DNA from: Noviherbaspirillum autotrophicum
GTDB lineage: Bacteria; Pseudomonadota; Gammaproteobacteria; Burkholderiales; Burkholderiaceae_D
Direction: 5' to 3'
DNA length: 64,000 nucleotides
Assembly (NCBI RefSeq): GCF_000818395.1
Contig: NZ_JWJG01000007.1
Coordinates: 1 to 64,000 of the forward strand
Below the pieces are notes generated by a model, which saw nothing but the letters and a program-made list of their open reading frames with translations, had not been told where the DNA came from and made no database searches. Below, in pieces: positions 45,902 to 54,512 of the stretch (positions are counted from its first letter, which is position 1; every line of letters starts with the position of its first letter). The position numbers and the translations under genes are program-made.

Positions 45902-46350
45902 ATGCTGACAATGAATAAGACTTCCCCGGCACGCCAAAGCCTCATCGACCTGGGCCGCTCACTGGAGCTTGTTAGCATCGCCATTTGCCCTCCCTGTAGC
46001 GACGTGTCGCTGCTTGGTGAAATGGAAGTGGCCTAGATGCAATTGATCAACCCGGTCCTGGTCGGTCCGCCCACGAAAATACATGCCATTGCCAAAGGCT
46101 CAGGCATCGATATTTCGTCTTGCCGGCTCGTCACCACGGAGCACAGCCATGAGGCTGCAGCACGGACGATGGCGCTCTGCCGGTCCAGCGAGTGTGAAGC
46201 ACTCATGGGAGGCAGTCTGCACACCGACGAACTGGTGCATGACGTCGTCAACGCTGCGCCCCGTTTGCGCACTGCCAAGCGCCTCCGCTATGTGTTCCTG
46301 ATGGAAGTATCCACCTATAACAGAATTGACCAGTTGCGGGTGCTGACGAG
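45902..46350 (+). pseudogene. Phosphotransacetylase-like fragment with in-frame stop
   Basis: The frame reads LVSIAICPPCSDVSLLGEMEVA, then an in-frame TAG (46034-46036), then MQLINPVLVGPPTKIHAIA, CRLVTTEHSHEAAA and ALMGGSLHTDELVHDVV. This is the start of a phosphate acetyl/butyryl transferase domain like that of bifunctional enoyl-CoA hydratase/Pta proteins. The match ends after TAKRLRYVFLMEVSTYN, just before the IS3 element at 46351. Sequence beyond the element does not resume the enzyme, so it was truncated before or by the insertion. Confidence 0.75.
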
Positions 46351-46489
46351 AGAGGTGGCCCCGTTTTGTTGGACACGAATTTGACTTCGTTAAGTGGAGC
46401 TTTGCGGATGTAGGGTTATCCACGGCGCCGCTCGCCGCCCGATGGGCAGGGCAAGAGCGTGCGGCGCGGTGGGGAACCCGGCCTGCCAT

Positions 46490-47320
46490 CTACGCCGCCT
46501 GTTGCCACGCGGGCAGGTTGGCGAAGTAGAACGCATCCGGCGTGCTGCCGTCAAGTGCGCTGTGTGGCCTCCGAGAATTGTAAAAATCCAGATACCGACC
46601 GATCCCGCTCTTTGCCGCGCTCACCGTTTCATACGCGTGCAAATACACCTCCTCGTACTTGATCGATTTCCACAGCCGTTCGACGAACACGTTGTCGCGC
46701 CAGCAGTCACGGCCGTCCATGCTGATGGCGATGCCGTTGTCCTTGAGCAGTTGCGTAAATTCGAGACTGGTGAACTGGGCGCCCTGGTCGGTGTTGAAGA
46801 TGTCCGGTACGCCGTAGCGGTGAATCGCCTCCTGCACGGCCTCGATGCAGAAATCCGTCGTCAGCGTGTTCGACAGACGCCATGACAGCACCCGCCGGCT
46901 GGCCCAGTCCATCACCGCGAACAGGTACACGAAGCCGCGTTTCATCGGAATGTAGGTGATGTCGGCAGCGAACACCTGGTTGGGACGATTGATCTCCAGA
47001 TTGCGCAGCAGGTACGGATAGACCGGATGTGCCGGATGGCGGCGGCTGGTATTGGGCTTCTTGTACAGCGCCTCGATGCCTATCTTCTTCATCAGCGTCG
47101 CTACGTGCTTGCGGCCGATCTGATGACCCTCCCGACGGAGCATGTCGCGCAGCATGCGGCTGCCGGCGAATGGATGCTGCGTGTGCAGCTCGTCGATCCG
47201 CCGCATCAATTCCAGGTCCGCTTCACTGGCTTGCTGCGGCCGGTAGTACGCCGTCGAGCGTGCCAGGGACAGGATCTGGCATTGCCGGGACACCGGCAGT
47301 TCATGGGTTCGGTCGATCAT
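46490..47320 (-). CDS. IS3 transposase OrfB (DDE integrase core)
   Basis: A 276-residue DDE transposase of the IS3 family. It has the HTH_21 region ([29 protein letters not shown]), the rve core with the first Asp in AADITYIPM, second Asp in [11 protein letters not shown] and Glu in [16 protein letters not shown], then the C-terminal [12 protein letters not shown]. The start ATG 47320 overlaps the stop of OrfA as ATGA; coupling or -1 frameshifting gives the active OrfAB protein. Confidence 0.93.
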   Translation of the reverse strand: MIDRTHELPVSRQCQILSLARSTAYYRPQQASEADLELMRRIDELHTQHPFAGSRMLRDMLRREGHQIGRKHVATLMKKIGIEALYKKPNTSRRHPAHPVYPYLLRNLEINRPNQVFAADITYIPMKRGFVYLFAVMDWASRRVLSWRLSNTLTTDFCIEAVQEAIHRYGVPDIFNTDQGAQFTSLEFTQLLKDNGIAISMDGRDCWRDNVFVERLWKSIKYEEVYLHAYETVSAAKSGIGRYLDFYNSRRPHSALDGSTPDAFYFANLPAWQQAA

Positions 47321-47628
47321 TTCTTTGCGCTCACCAATCCCGCTTTGGTGAGCGCGCCGCTTAAAAAATCGATTTCCAATGCCTGCTGCCCGATCTTGGC
47401 GTGCAACTCCTTCAGGTCCGGCACGCTCTCTTTCTCGCTGACCGCAGCGCCACCGTCAAATACGTCGGCAGCCCGCTCCAGCAACTGCCGCTTCCATTCG
47501 GTGACCTGGTTGGGATGGACTTCGTACTGCTGCGCTACCTCGGTCAATGTCTTGTCGCCGCGTAGCGCTGCCAACGCCACCTTTGCTTTGAAACTCCCTG
47601 AGTGGTTGCGCCTTGTTCTTTTGGTCAT
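47317..47628 (-). CDS. IS3 transposase OrfA
   Basis: A 103-residue protein with the HTH_Tnp_1 fold (RNHSGSFKAKVALAALRGDKTLTEVAQQYEVHPNQVTEWKRQLL) that binds the element ends. It finishes with a leucine-zipper-like LKELHAKIGQQALEIDFL. ATG 47628 has GGAG upstream; the open frame continues to 47682. The stop overlaps the OrfB start. Confidence 0.9.
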   Translation of the reverse strand: MTKRTRRNHSGSFKAKVALAALRGDKTLTEVAQQYEVHPNQVTEWKRQLLERAADVFDGGAAVSEKESVPDLKELHAKIGQQALEIDFLSGALTKAGLVSAKK

Positions 47629-47887
47629 GCTTTTGCTCCTGTAATCGGCCTTGCGGCCCAGATTGTGAAGCAAAGCTGCCACTTATCCTACTGTCCGAAA
47701 TTCCGGGGCCACCTCTGAGCACCGAAAAATACGTAGCCCGCCGTTCGCTCATCTCATCATGGCGGGCGCTCGAAACGAATGACTAAATTGCGGTTCATCG
47801 GGTGCCATGCATTTTCTGCCGAGTTGCATTGTCAAATAAATGCGGGATGTCGGCCATGCGGGAAATGTTCCGAATCAGGAGCGCATC

Positions 47888-48364
47888 ATGTTAATCGAAG
47901 GCGTGTTAAACGAAGGGTTCGTTACAACGGAAGTGGACAAGCTTGTCAACTGGGTCCGTACCGGCTCGATGTGGCCAATGGCGTTTGGCTTGGCCTGCTG
48001 CGCAGTGGAAATGATGCATGCTGGTGCGTCGCGTTACGATATGGACCGATTCGGTATCATGTTTCGCGCGTCTCCACGGCAGTCCGATCTGATGATTGTC
48101 GCCGGTACTTTATGCAACAAAATGGCACCGGCTCTACGTAAGGTGTACGATCAGATGGCTGAGCCACGCTGGGTGGTATCAATGGGGTCGTGCGCGAATG
48201 GAGGTGGCTATTATCACTATTCATATTCCGTTGTGCGTGGTTGTGATCGCATCATCCCAGTCGACATTTATGTGCCGGGCTGCCCGCCGACTGCAGAGCA
48301 GCTGATTTACGGCCTCATCCAGTTACACAGCAAGATCAAGCGCACCAACACGATCGCACGTTAA
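47888..48364 (+). CDS. nuoB: NADH-quinone oxidoreductase subunit B, stand-alone copy
   Basis: NuoB carries iron-sulfur cluster N2, the last electron carrier of complex I before quinone. The 158-residue protein keeps the four cluster cysteines: Cys37 and Cys38 ([10 protein letters not shown]), Cys102 (GSCANGG) and Cys132 (GCPPT). AGGAG precedes ATG 47888. No other nuo gene is present nearby; upstream is the IS3 element and downstream a GYD protein. A complete second complex I copy is therefore not in this window. The protein is full length and looks functional. Confidence 0.93.
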   Translation: MLIEGVLNEGFVTTEVDKLVNWVRTGSMWPMAFGLACCAVEMMHAGASRYDMDRFGIMFRASPRQSDLMIVAGTLCNKMAPALRKVYDQMAEPRWVVSMGSCANGGGYYHYSYSVVRGCDRIIPVDIYVPGCPPTAEQLIYGLIQLHSKIKRTNTIAR

Positions 48365-48702
48365 CCATTTTTTTACCCCTATTCAGCAGCTGTACTAGTC
48401 TGTGCGAAGGACAACGAGTTTGACGGACGTCATGCAGAGATCCGTTCAGTCGTATCGGATACCCGACAATTTGAAGGCCGGTGACGATCGTGGGCGCCAC
48501 TTCGGCAAACCCGCTACTACTGCGCCTCCGGCTCGATGGCGCTTGTGCCAGCGATCAGGAAAGCAGTGTTGACCATGGCGGGCGAGCTGGCCTTCGCGCG
48601 TCAACAAACGCTGTAGCGTTTGACGCGCGCTGACGAATTGACCGATTGGCGTTGTCAGACTGGTGTCCCAGGAAGGTGCGCAAAACCTGGAAGGAGATTC
48701 AA
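48365..48702. other. Intergenic region with long stem-loop
   Basis: No gene is recognised. The notable structure is an interrupted 14-bp stem at 48595-48629: CGCGCGTCA pairs with TGACGCGCG, and inside it AACGC pairs with GCGTT around a TGTA loop, with a 3-nt bulge. No T-run follows, so it is not a typical terminator. Confidence 0.55.
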
Positions 48703-49104
48703 ATGCCAAAATATCTCATTCAAGCCAACTATCTCACCGACGGCGTAAAGGGCCTGCTCAAAGAGGGGGGGACGGGGCGACGTGATGCTGTTGATGAATT
48801 ATTCAAATCGATGGGCGGAACCGTTGAAGCATTTTATTTTGCCTTTGGCAACGAGGACGTTTTCATCATTGCCGATCTCCCTGACAATGCTACTGCCGCG
48901 GCACTTGCTATCAGAGTCAATGCCGCTGGAGTAACCCAGTGCAAAACGACTGTGCTGCTTACCCCTCAGGAAATTGACGAGGCTGTGACGAAGACCGGCA
49001 CTTATCGACCTCCCGGGTATGAAATTGACCAAGCCGAAGTGGCCAAGTGGGATAGCGAGGGCGGACATCTTGCTCGAGATTCGACTGGTAAAAGAAATCA
49101 ATGA
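48703..49104 (+). CDS. GYD domain protein
   Basis: A 133-residue protein of the GYD family, a small ferredoxin-like alpha/beta fold of unknown function. It begins MPKYLIQANYLTDGVKGLL, continues with GGTVEAFYFAFGNEDVFIIADLPDNATAAALAI and TVLLTPQEIDEAV. AAGGAG lies 6 bp before ATG 48703. The frame is open upstream to 48646 but those residues do not fit the family. It stands next to the NuoB copy and the Usp/phasin-like group, which often occur together in stress or low-oxygen islands of related bacteria. Confidence 0.88.
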   Translation: MPKYLIQANYLTDGVKGLLKEGGTGRRDAVDELFKSMGGTVEAFYFAFGNEDVFIIADLPDNATAAALAIRVNAAGVTQCKTTVLLTPQEIDEAVTKTGTYRPPGYEIDQAEVAKWDSEGGHLARDSTGKRNQ

Positions 49105-49361
49105 ATAAAAATATGCCCGTCATAAATTTGATGACTCATTGAACGCGGATGCGGCATTCGCCTTGGCCGAAATCGACAGGCCACGCCATGGGATGGTTGT
49201 GCATTCCAATAGAACGGCCTCAATCGAAAGCCGATTATCGACGACGCCACGACCGGTTTCGATTTTCCTTCTTGGAGAAAGGCATCCCGATGTGCTGCCA
49301 TGGCGCGTCGCACATCATGAGTTCCAGCTGTGGCATATCTATCTTCCAAAACGATGATCAT
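49098..49361 (-). CDS. Small ORF, possibly decayed YciI-like
   Basis: An 87-residue frame with an ideal GGAGG site 7 bp before ATG 49361. The first 30 residues (MIIVLEDRYATAGTHDVRRAMAAHRDAFL) look like the start of a YciI-type protein. The remainder (PFYWNAQPSHGVACRFRPRR) looks out of frame, while the neighbouring frame reads AVLLECTTIPW, so a frameshift near 49215 is possible. It overlaps the GYD gene by 7 bp tail to tail. It may be real or a recently broken gene. Confidence 0.4.
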   Translation of the reverse strand: MIIVLEDRYATAGTHDVRRAMAAHRDAFLQEGKSKPVVASSIIGFRLRPFYWNAQPSHGVACRFRPRRMPHPRSMSHQIYDGHIFIH

Positions 49362-49757
49362 GAGTCGCCTCCGTTTTCTTATTTGGAAAGCGAGGACCTT
49401 TCTGTGTTCACAGCTTTCCCCAGAAAAAAGCATAGGGCTGGCTTTTCTGTGAAGTGAGAACAGCACAATCAGTGGGGCGGCACTTTCAACATTATGAGCA
49501 TAATGTCTAGTACCGCTGCCAGATAGTCCGATAGACGGAGTAGGGGCGTATTACGATGTTTTCCGAACGCAGGACGATCGGAATTATTGCGGACACTAAC
49601 ATTGCCTGCGCCCCCCCCGGGAGCGCCAAGCGTCCGCCTTACGGCATAAACTCGACAAGCAAAGAAAAGTCCAGCTCGGCCACAAGCAGTCTCTCAACAT
49701 CCAAATTTCTACCCGAAAGCGGACCGTTAATAACCGGATGTGGCAAAGCGAAGGTGA
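49362..49757. other. Spacer, no gene recognised
   Basis: About 400 bases between the small ORF and the 3' end of the cytochrome operon. Frames on the plus strand lack family matches or ribosome sites. A C-run near 49613-49620 is the only compositional feature. Confidence 0.45.
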
Positions 49758-51059
49758 TTATTCTATGGGAGCCCCGCGAAACCGGCCGACGTCGATCGGC
49801 GACACCATGTTTCCCTTATTCCCCCAACTCGTACGAATGTAAGACACAACTGCCGCCACTTCACTATCGTTTAACTCGACCGCAAATGGGGGCATACCAT
49901 ATGGTCGCGGATTTCCCTTTGTGGTTGGGGGATACCCACCGTTCAATACAATGCGAATCGGATTAATGGGAGAGCGCGCGGCCAGCGATCGCGTTCCGAC
50001 CAGCGGGGGATACCCCGGAGGTGCTCCTTTTCCGTCCGACTTGTGACATTCTGCGCAATATTTCTCATAGAGCTTTGCGCCTTGTTTTAATACTGCCTCT
50101 TCTTGCTTCGATACTTCGCCCAACTCTGATTGCGCGATAGTGTCGACATGAGGAATGGACTTCAAATAGATGGCCATTGCGTTGATATCGCTGGCCGAAA
50201 GATGCTGCAGGCTGCCGCTAATGACTTCAGCCATCGGCCCAAACACCGCTCCCTTGGAGGACACGCCAGTCTTTAATAAGTCGGCAAGGTCTTTCGTCTG
50301 CCAATCACGACGAGCGGCCCCGGCGTCCAATGCAAGCGAAGACGCATACCAGTTCAGAGTGGGAATCATTCCCCCGGTGAGGGCCGCCGTGTCCGCCGAT
50401 CCGCCAAGGAAGTTTCTACTCGTATGGCAGGCACTGCAATGTCCAAGTCCTTGGACCAGGTAGGCGCCGCGGTTCCATTCGGGGCTCTGGTTCCCTTGCT
50501 CCTGATAGGCGCCGGGACTGAAATAGAGCATCCGCCAGAATGCCAGCAAGATGCGCTGGCTAAATGGAAACTGCAGCTCATGCTGCCGGTTTTCCTGTGC
50601 CACGGGTGTAAGCGTCCTGAGGTACGCAAAGATGGCGTCGGAATCCGCTCGCGTTACCTTTGTGTAGCTGGTATACGGAAAGGCTGGATACAGGAAGCTG
50701 CCATCTTTCGATTTGCCGTTATGGATCGCCCGCCAAAAGTCGTTTGATGTCCATGTTCCGATTCCAGTCTTTTTGTCCGGCGTAATATTCGACGAATAAA
50801 TATTGCCGAATGGCGTAGAAATCGCTCTTCCTCCTGCGTACTCCTGCCCGCCTCGTGTCGTATGGCAGGCCATGCAGTTCCCGGCGCGCGCCAAATACGC
50901 ACCCCGCGCAATCTGACCGTTCGAGTCGGCCGCCAACGTGCTGACCTGGTCGCTGCCCGGCTCGCGGACCAACTCGAGGCCGATCACGCAGGCAGGCACA
51001 AAAATACCCATGGCAAGAACAATGAGGAAAAGGCGTTTCATGAGGTGACGCTTGGTCAT
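49758..51059 (-). CDS. Tri-haem cytochrome c, dehydrogenase-subunit type
   Basis: The 433-residue protein has an N-terminal membrane anchor/signal (LFLIVLAMGIFVPACVIG) and three c-type haem sites: CMACH (about 62-66), CSACH (about 208-212) and CAECH (about 335-339). The pattern GNCMACHTTRGGQEYAGGRAISTPFG with NITPDKKTGIG is that of the cytochrome subunit of membrane-bound alcohol, gluconate and sorbitol dehydrogenases. It would carry electrons from a periplasmic dehydrogenase to ubiquinone or an oxidase. ATG 51059 overlaps the stop of the upstream cytochrome gene as ATGA. No dehydrogenase subunit is encoded next to it. Confidence 0.9.
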   Translation of the reverse strand: MTKRHLMKRLFLIVLAMGIFVPACVIGLELVREPGSDQVSTLAADSNGQIARGAYLARAGNCMACHTTRGGQEYAGGRAISTPFGNIYSSNITPDKKTGIGTWTSNDFWRAIHNGKSKDGSFLYPAFPYTSYTKVTRADSDAIFAYLRTLTPVAQENRQHELQFPFSQRILLAFWRMLYFSPGAYQEQGNQSPEWNRGAYLVQGLGHCSACHTSRNFLGGSADTAALTGGMIPTLNWYASSLALDAGAARRDWQTKDLADLLKTGVSSKGAVFGPMAEVISGSLQHLSASDINAMAIYLKSIPHVDTIAQSELGEVSKQEEAVLKQGAKLYEKYCAECHKSDGKGAPPGYPPLVGTRSLAARSPINPIRIVLNGGYPPTTKGNPRPYGMPPFAVELNDSEVAAVVSYIRTSWGNKGNMVSPIDVGRFRGAPIE

Positions 51060-51817
51060 TGCGGCACACTGCCGCAAGCGATAGGCAGCTTGATGGATGA
51101 CGCTGGGGAAGGCGTCATGTCATTCGGAATCGGCTGCGAAGCGAGCCAACTCGACACGGCACTGATGTCTTCCGGGCTGAGCTGCCTGCTGATTTTTGCC
51201 ATGCAGTCGGGCGCGGCGGCACGGCGGGTGCCTGTCTTCCACGCGCCGAACTGGGAGTTCAGGTAATCGCGCGGCAGACCCAACAGGCTGGGAATCGCCG
51301 GGAGCGTGCCACTCAGTTTTTGTCCATGGCAAGCCACGCATGCAGGAATATTCCTTGACCGATCTCCGGACATGACCAAGGTACGTCCGCGCTCCAGGGC
51401 AGTGGACGCCGCATTGGAGAGCTGGGGCGGCGGATAGGGCGGGTGCAGGCTGGCGAAATATTCGGCTAGCTCCTGCAGGAAGGCATTCGACATATGCCCG
51501 ACCATATAGGTCATTTGCGGGTTCTGCCGGCGTCCGTCGCGGAAATTGACTAGCTGGTTATACAAGTACCCAGCTGGTTTTCCCGCTATGCGGGGAAAGA
51601 AGCCATCATTCGTGGCCCGTCCTTCTTTACCATGGCAGGCGGCACAAGCAATGGCGCGCTGTGCGATCGTGTCGGGAATTTGCGACTGCTGCGCCTGGAC
51701 ACTTTGCGCGCCCGATGCAAGGACGCCTGCGAAGCACGCGCAAATCAAATTTATGCGGCCTGTGGCGAGACGGCGGGGCCGCTCTCGGTCGTGTGAACTC
51801 CTTGAAGTTCTCTTCAT
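51056..51817 (-). CDS. Di-haem cytochrome c (c4-like)
   Basis: The 253-residue periplasmic protein has a signal segment (NLICACFAGVLASGAQSVQA) and two class I haem sites, CAACH (58-62) and CVACH (160-164). The phrases GFFPRIAGKPAGYLYNQLVNFRDGRR and IPSLLGLPRDYLNSQFGAWKTGTR are typical of cytochrome c4-type domains, each with a Met ligand region downstream. It is first in a two-gene operon with the tri-haem cytochrome (ATGA overlap). The pair probably forms an electron wire; its donor is not in the window. Confidence 0.9.
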   Translation of the reverse strand: MKRTSRSSHDRERPRRLATGRINLICACFAGVLASGAQSVQAQQSQIPDTIAQRAIACAACHGKEGRATNDGFFPRIAGKPAGYLYNQLVNFRDGRRQNPQMTYMVGHMSNAFLQELAEYFASLHPPYPPPQLSNAASTALERGRTLVMSGDRSRNIPACVACHGQKLSGTLPAIPSLLGLPRDYLNSQFGAWKTGTRRAAAPDCMAKISRQLSPEDISAVSSWLASQPIPNDMTPSPASSIKLPIACGSVPQ

Positions 51818-52235
51818 AACGTCAAAATTGGGTTAATGCGCTCAATACATTGGAGCTCACCATTAGTAACAAGACAACGCTTTTGGTATCAGCCGACATT
51901 TTGCTGTTCGAACGCCCTCCAAAACAGTGTCAGTAGCGCCTTCTTTTTGCATATCAGACGGCCTTCTGATCTGGCACGAACCAAATGTTGGCGGACTGCG
52001 CTCTCCACATCACCTCTCCAGGCTTTTGCTCTCTGGATGTTGGTTACGGCCACGGCATCAACTGCCTCGCTGACACATCGATCTGATACGGTGTTTTTTC
52101 AGGGTTCTGAATCTGTTTTGGACATCGTTAAAGACAGACAATCAGATGCAACGGACAAGAACAACGAAATGTCTTGATTTCCTGAACGCCACCTGGCGCC
52201 GCGATTCAGGCATTGGTTGAAACAGGGGTAGGTAG
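51818..52235. other. Divergent promoter region, no gene
   Basis: The region separates the cytochrome operon from cysI. A 113-residue plus-strand frame (51836-52177) lacks family features and is probably not a gene. Promoters for both directions must lie here, but I cannot assign boxes with confidence. Confidence 0.5.
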
Positions 52236-53897
52236 ATGTATCAATACGATGAGTACGACGCGATTCTTGTGAACGAGCGCGTGGCAGAGTTTCGCGACCA
52301 GGTTGCCCGCAGAATTTCGGGAGCTTTGTCGGAGGAAGAGTTTCTGCCGCTGCGATTGCAGAACGGGTTGTACATGCAAAAACATGCGTACATGCTGCGC
52401 GTGGCCATTCCTTACGGCGTGCTGTCTTCTACTCAGCTCAGAATGCTGGCGCATATCGCGCGCAAGTATGACCGCGGCTACGGCCATTTCACCACGCGCC
52501 AAAACATTCAATACAACTGGATCAAGCTGGAGGAAGCGCCCGACATTCTTGCCGAACTCGCGACTGTCCAGATGCATGCGATTCAGACGTCCGGCAACTG
52601 CGTACGCAACATCACGACAGAGCAGTTTGCTGGTGTCGCAAAGGATGAACTGATTGACCCGCGTCCTCTCGCCGAGATATTGCGCCAATGGTCGACGCTG
52701 AATCCGGAATTCGCTTTTTTGCCACGCAAGTTCAAGATTGCGCTTTCTTCTTCGATGGAGGACCGCGCCGCCGTGCGCATGCATGATGTCGGTATCTATC
52801 TGTACAAGAACGAGGCCGGGCAAAAGATGCTACGCGTATTTGCCGGCGGCGGCTTGGGTCGCACGCCGATTCTCAGTTCGCAGATCCGGGATAACCTGCC
52901 ATGGGAACACCTTCTCTCCTATGTGGAGGCCATTCTGCGGGTGTATAACCGGTATGGCCGCAGGGACAACAAATACAAGGCCCGGATCAAGATTCTGGTC
53001 AAGGCGCTTGGCGTCGAAACGTTTTCCGCCGAGGTGGAAGAGGAGTGGCGCCATCTTAAGGATGGTCCGTCTACCTTGACCGAACAGGAGTACGAGCGCG
53101 TCGCCCAATTTTTCCAGTACAAGCGATATGAACCGCTCGACGACGAGGACGTTGCATTCGCACAGTATCTGTCGGAAAACAGGCGCTTCGCCCAATGGGT
53201 GAAAAGGAATGTGCGCGAGCATAAGGTGGCCGGATACGCATGCGTGACGCTGTCGACCAAGCCGGGCGTTGCAACGCCACCAGGCGACGTGACGGCCGGT
53301 CAAATGGAACAGATCGCGGCATGGGCGGAAGAGTTCGGATTCGGCGAAATCCGGGTCGCGCACGAACAGAATGTCATCCTGCCGGACGTACGCAAGCGCG
53401 ATCTGTACACGCTCTGGGTGAAGGCAACAGCAAATGGCCTTGGAACGGCCAATCTTGGCCTGCTGACCGATATTATTGCCTGCCCTGGCGGAGACTACTG
53501 CTCGCTCGCCAATGCCCGGTCGCTTCCTGTTGCGGCAGCCATTGCGCAGCGCTTCGAGGACCTGGACTTCCTGTGCGAGCTTGGCGATCTGTCCCTCAAC
53601 ATTTCCGGCTGTATTAATGCATGCGGCCATCACCACATAGGAAACATCGGCGTTCTCGGGGTCGATAAGGATGGCGAGGAATGGTACCAAGTCACCATCG
53701 GCGGCGCCCAAGGAATGGAATCGGCGCTCGGCAAAGTCATCGGTCCTTCGTTCCGCGCCGAAGAAATGTCGACGGTCATAGAGCGGCTAGTCGAAACGTT
53801 TTGTCGGCTACGCGTGCACGATGAGCCTTTCATTGAGACATTGGCCCGTGTCGGCGCCGAGCCGTTCAGGTCCGGTGTTTACCGCGAGGCGGCCTAA
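52236..53897 (+). CDS. cysI: Sulfite reductase hemoprotein (CysI type)
   Basis: A 553-residue sirohaem/4Fe-4S reductase that converts sulfite to sulfide in assimilation. It has two ferredoxin-like half-domains (RLQNGLYMQKHAYMLRVAIPYG and GYACVTLSTKPG) and the cluster cysteines C416, C422 (CPGGDYC), C459 and C463 (CINAC), spaced as in nitrite/sulfite reductases. GHFTTRQNIQYNWI is the substrate-arginine region. It is first of a run with DUF934 19 bp downstream. In many betaproteobacteria this pair replaces enterobacterial cysIJ; no flavoprotein partner is encoded here, so ferredoxin may be the donor. Confidence 0.93.
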   Translation: MYQYDEYDAILVNERVAEFRDQVARRISGALSEEEFLPLRLQNGLYMQKHAYMLRVAIPYGVLSSTQLRMLAHIARKYDRGYGHFTTRQNIQYNWIKLEEAPDILAELATVQMHAIQTSGNCVRNITTEQFAGVAKDELIDPRPLAEILRQWSTLNPEFAFLPRKFKIALSSSMEDRAAVRMHDVGIYLYKNEAGQKMLRVFAGGGLGRTPILSSQIRDNLPWEHLLSYVEAILRVYNRYGRRDNKYKARIKILVKALGVETFSAEVEEEWRHLKDGPSTLTEQEYERVAQFFQYKRYEPLDDEDVAFAQYLSENRRFAQWVKRNVREHKVAGYACVTLSTKPGVATPPGDVTAGQMEQIAAWAEEFGFGEIRVAHEQNVILPDVRKRDLYTLWVKATANGLGTANLGLLTDIIACPGGDYCSLANARSLPVAAAIAQRFEDLDFLCELGDLSLNISGCINACGHHHIGNIGVLGVDKDGEEWYQVTIGGAQGMESALGKVIGPSFRAEEMSTVIERLVETFCRLRVHDEPFIETLARVGAEPFRSGVYREAA

Positions 53898-53916
53898 TCA
53901 ATTTTTCAGTGCTTTT

Positions 53917-54432
53917 ATGCCGAAGATAATCAAGCTGGTCGGTGGTTCTCCGCACATCGTGGATGACCTTTGGGGAGTGATTCGAGACGTCGAATTGCTC
54001 GATGAAATCAACTTATCCAACAAGATCGTGCCGCTGTCGTATTTTCATACTGCTGGCATCCGCGCCGACACGTCGAAGTGTCGCGCGGTCTGGATTTCGC
54101 CGGACGACGACTTTGAGCCACTTGCGCCGCATCTGCGCCAGCTCGACCTGATTGCCGTCGATTTTCCCAGCTTCCGTGACGGCCGCGGCTACAGCATTGC
54201 TACTCTGCTGCGCTCCCGATACCGGTGGACCGGCGAATTGCGCGCCATTGGCGATGTGTTACGGGATCAGCTCAACTACATGCGGCGCTGCGGGTTCGAT
54301 TCCTTTGCGGTGCGCGCTGACAAGGACATCCACGATGCGCTCCTGAGTTTCAACCACTACTCGGTCAAATACCAGGGCTCGGTCGACGAGCCGCTTCCGC
54401 TGTTCCGGCGCAGAAGCGGGAACCACGGATAA
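53917..54432 (+). CDS. DUF934 protein, sulfite-reductase associated
   Basis: A 171-residue protein of the DUF934 family, which almost always follows a CysI-type gene. It reads VPLSYFHTAGIRADTSK, AVDFPSFRDGRGYSIATLLRSRYRWTGELRAIGDVLRDQLNYMRRCGFDSF, the conserved core. Its biochemical role is unproven; a helper or electron-transfer role in sulfite reduction has been suggested from linkage. Start ATG 53917 lies 19 bp after cysI. A family-typical C-terminal tail follows. Confidence 0.9.
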   Translation: MPKIIKLVGGSPHIVDDLWGVIRDVELLDEINLSNKIVPLSYFHTAGIRADTSKCRAVWISPDDDFEPLAPHLRQLDLIAVDFPSFRDGRGYSIATLLRSRYRWTGELRAIGDVLRDQLNYMRRCGFDSFAVRADKDIHDALLSFNHYSVKYQGSVDEPLPLFRRRSGNHG

Positions 54433-54512
54433 GCGCAGTTCTTTACCCGTTGCCCCTGTCCATATAACCGGCCTTTGAGCCCGTCTCCATCCCGATCAAG
54501 CGAATAACGATC

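Larger units (their letters stand above)
46351..47716 (-). mobile_element. IS3-family insertion sequence
   Basis: A 1366-bp element. Its ends are inverted repeats starting AGAGGTGGCCCCG on each side, with GGACA conserved a few bases further in. A 3-bp duplication GAG flanks it (46348-46350 and 47717-47719). The two transposase frames overlap by ATGA. All catalytic residues are present, so it may still be active. Confidence 0.85.
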
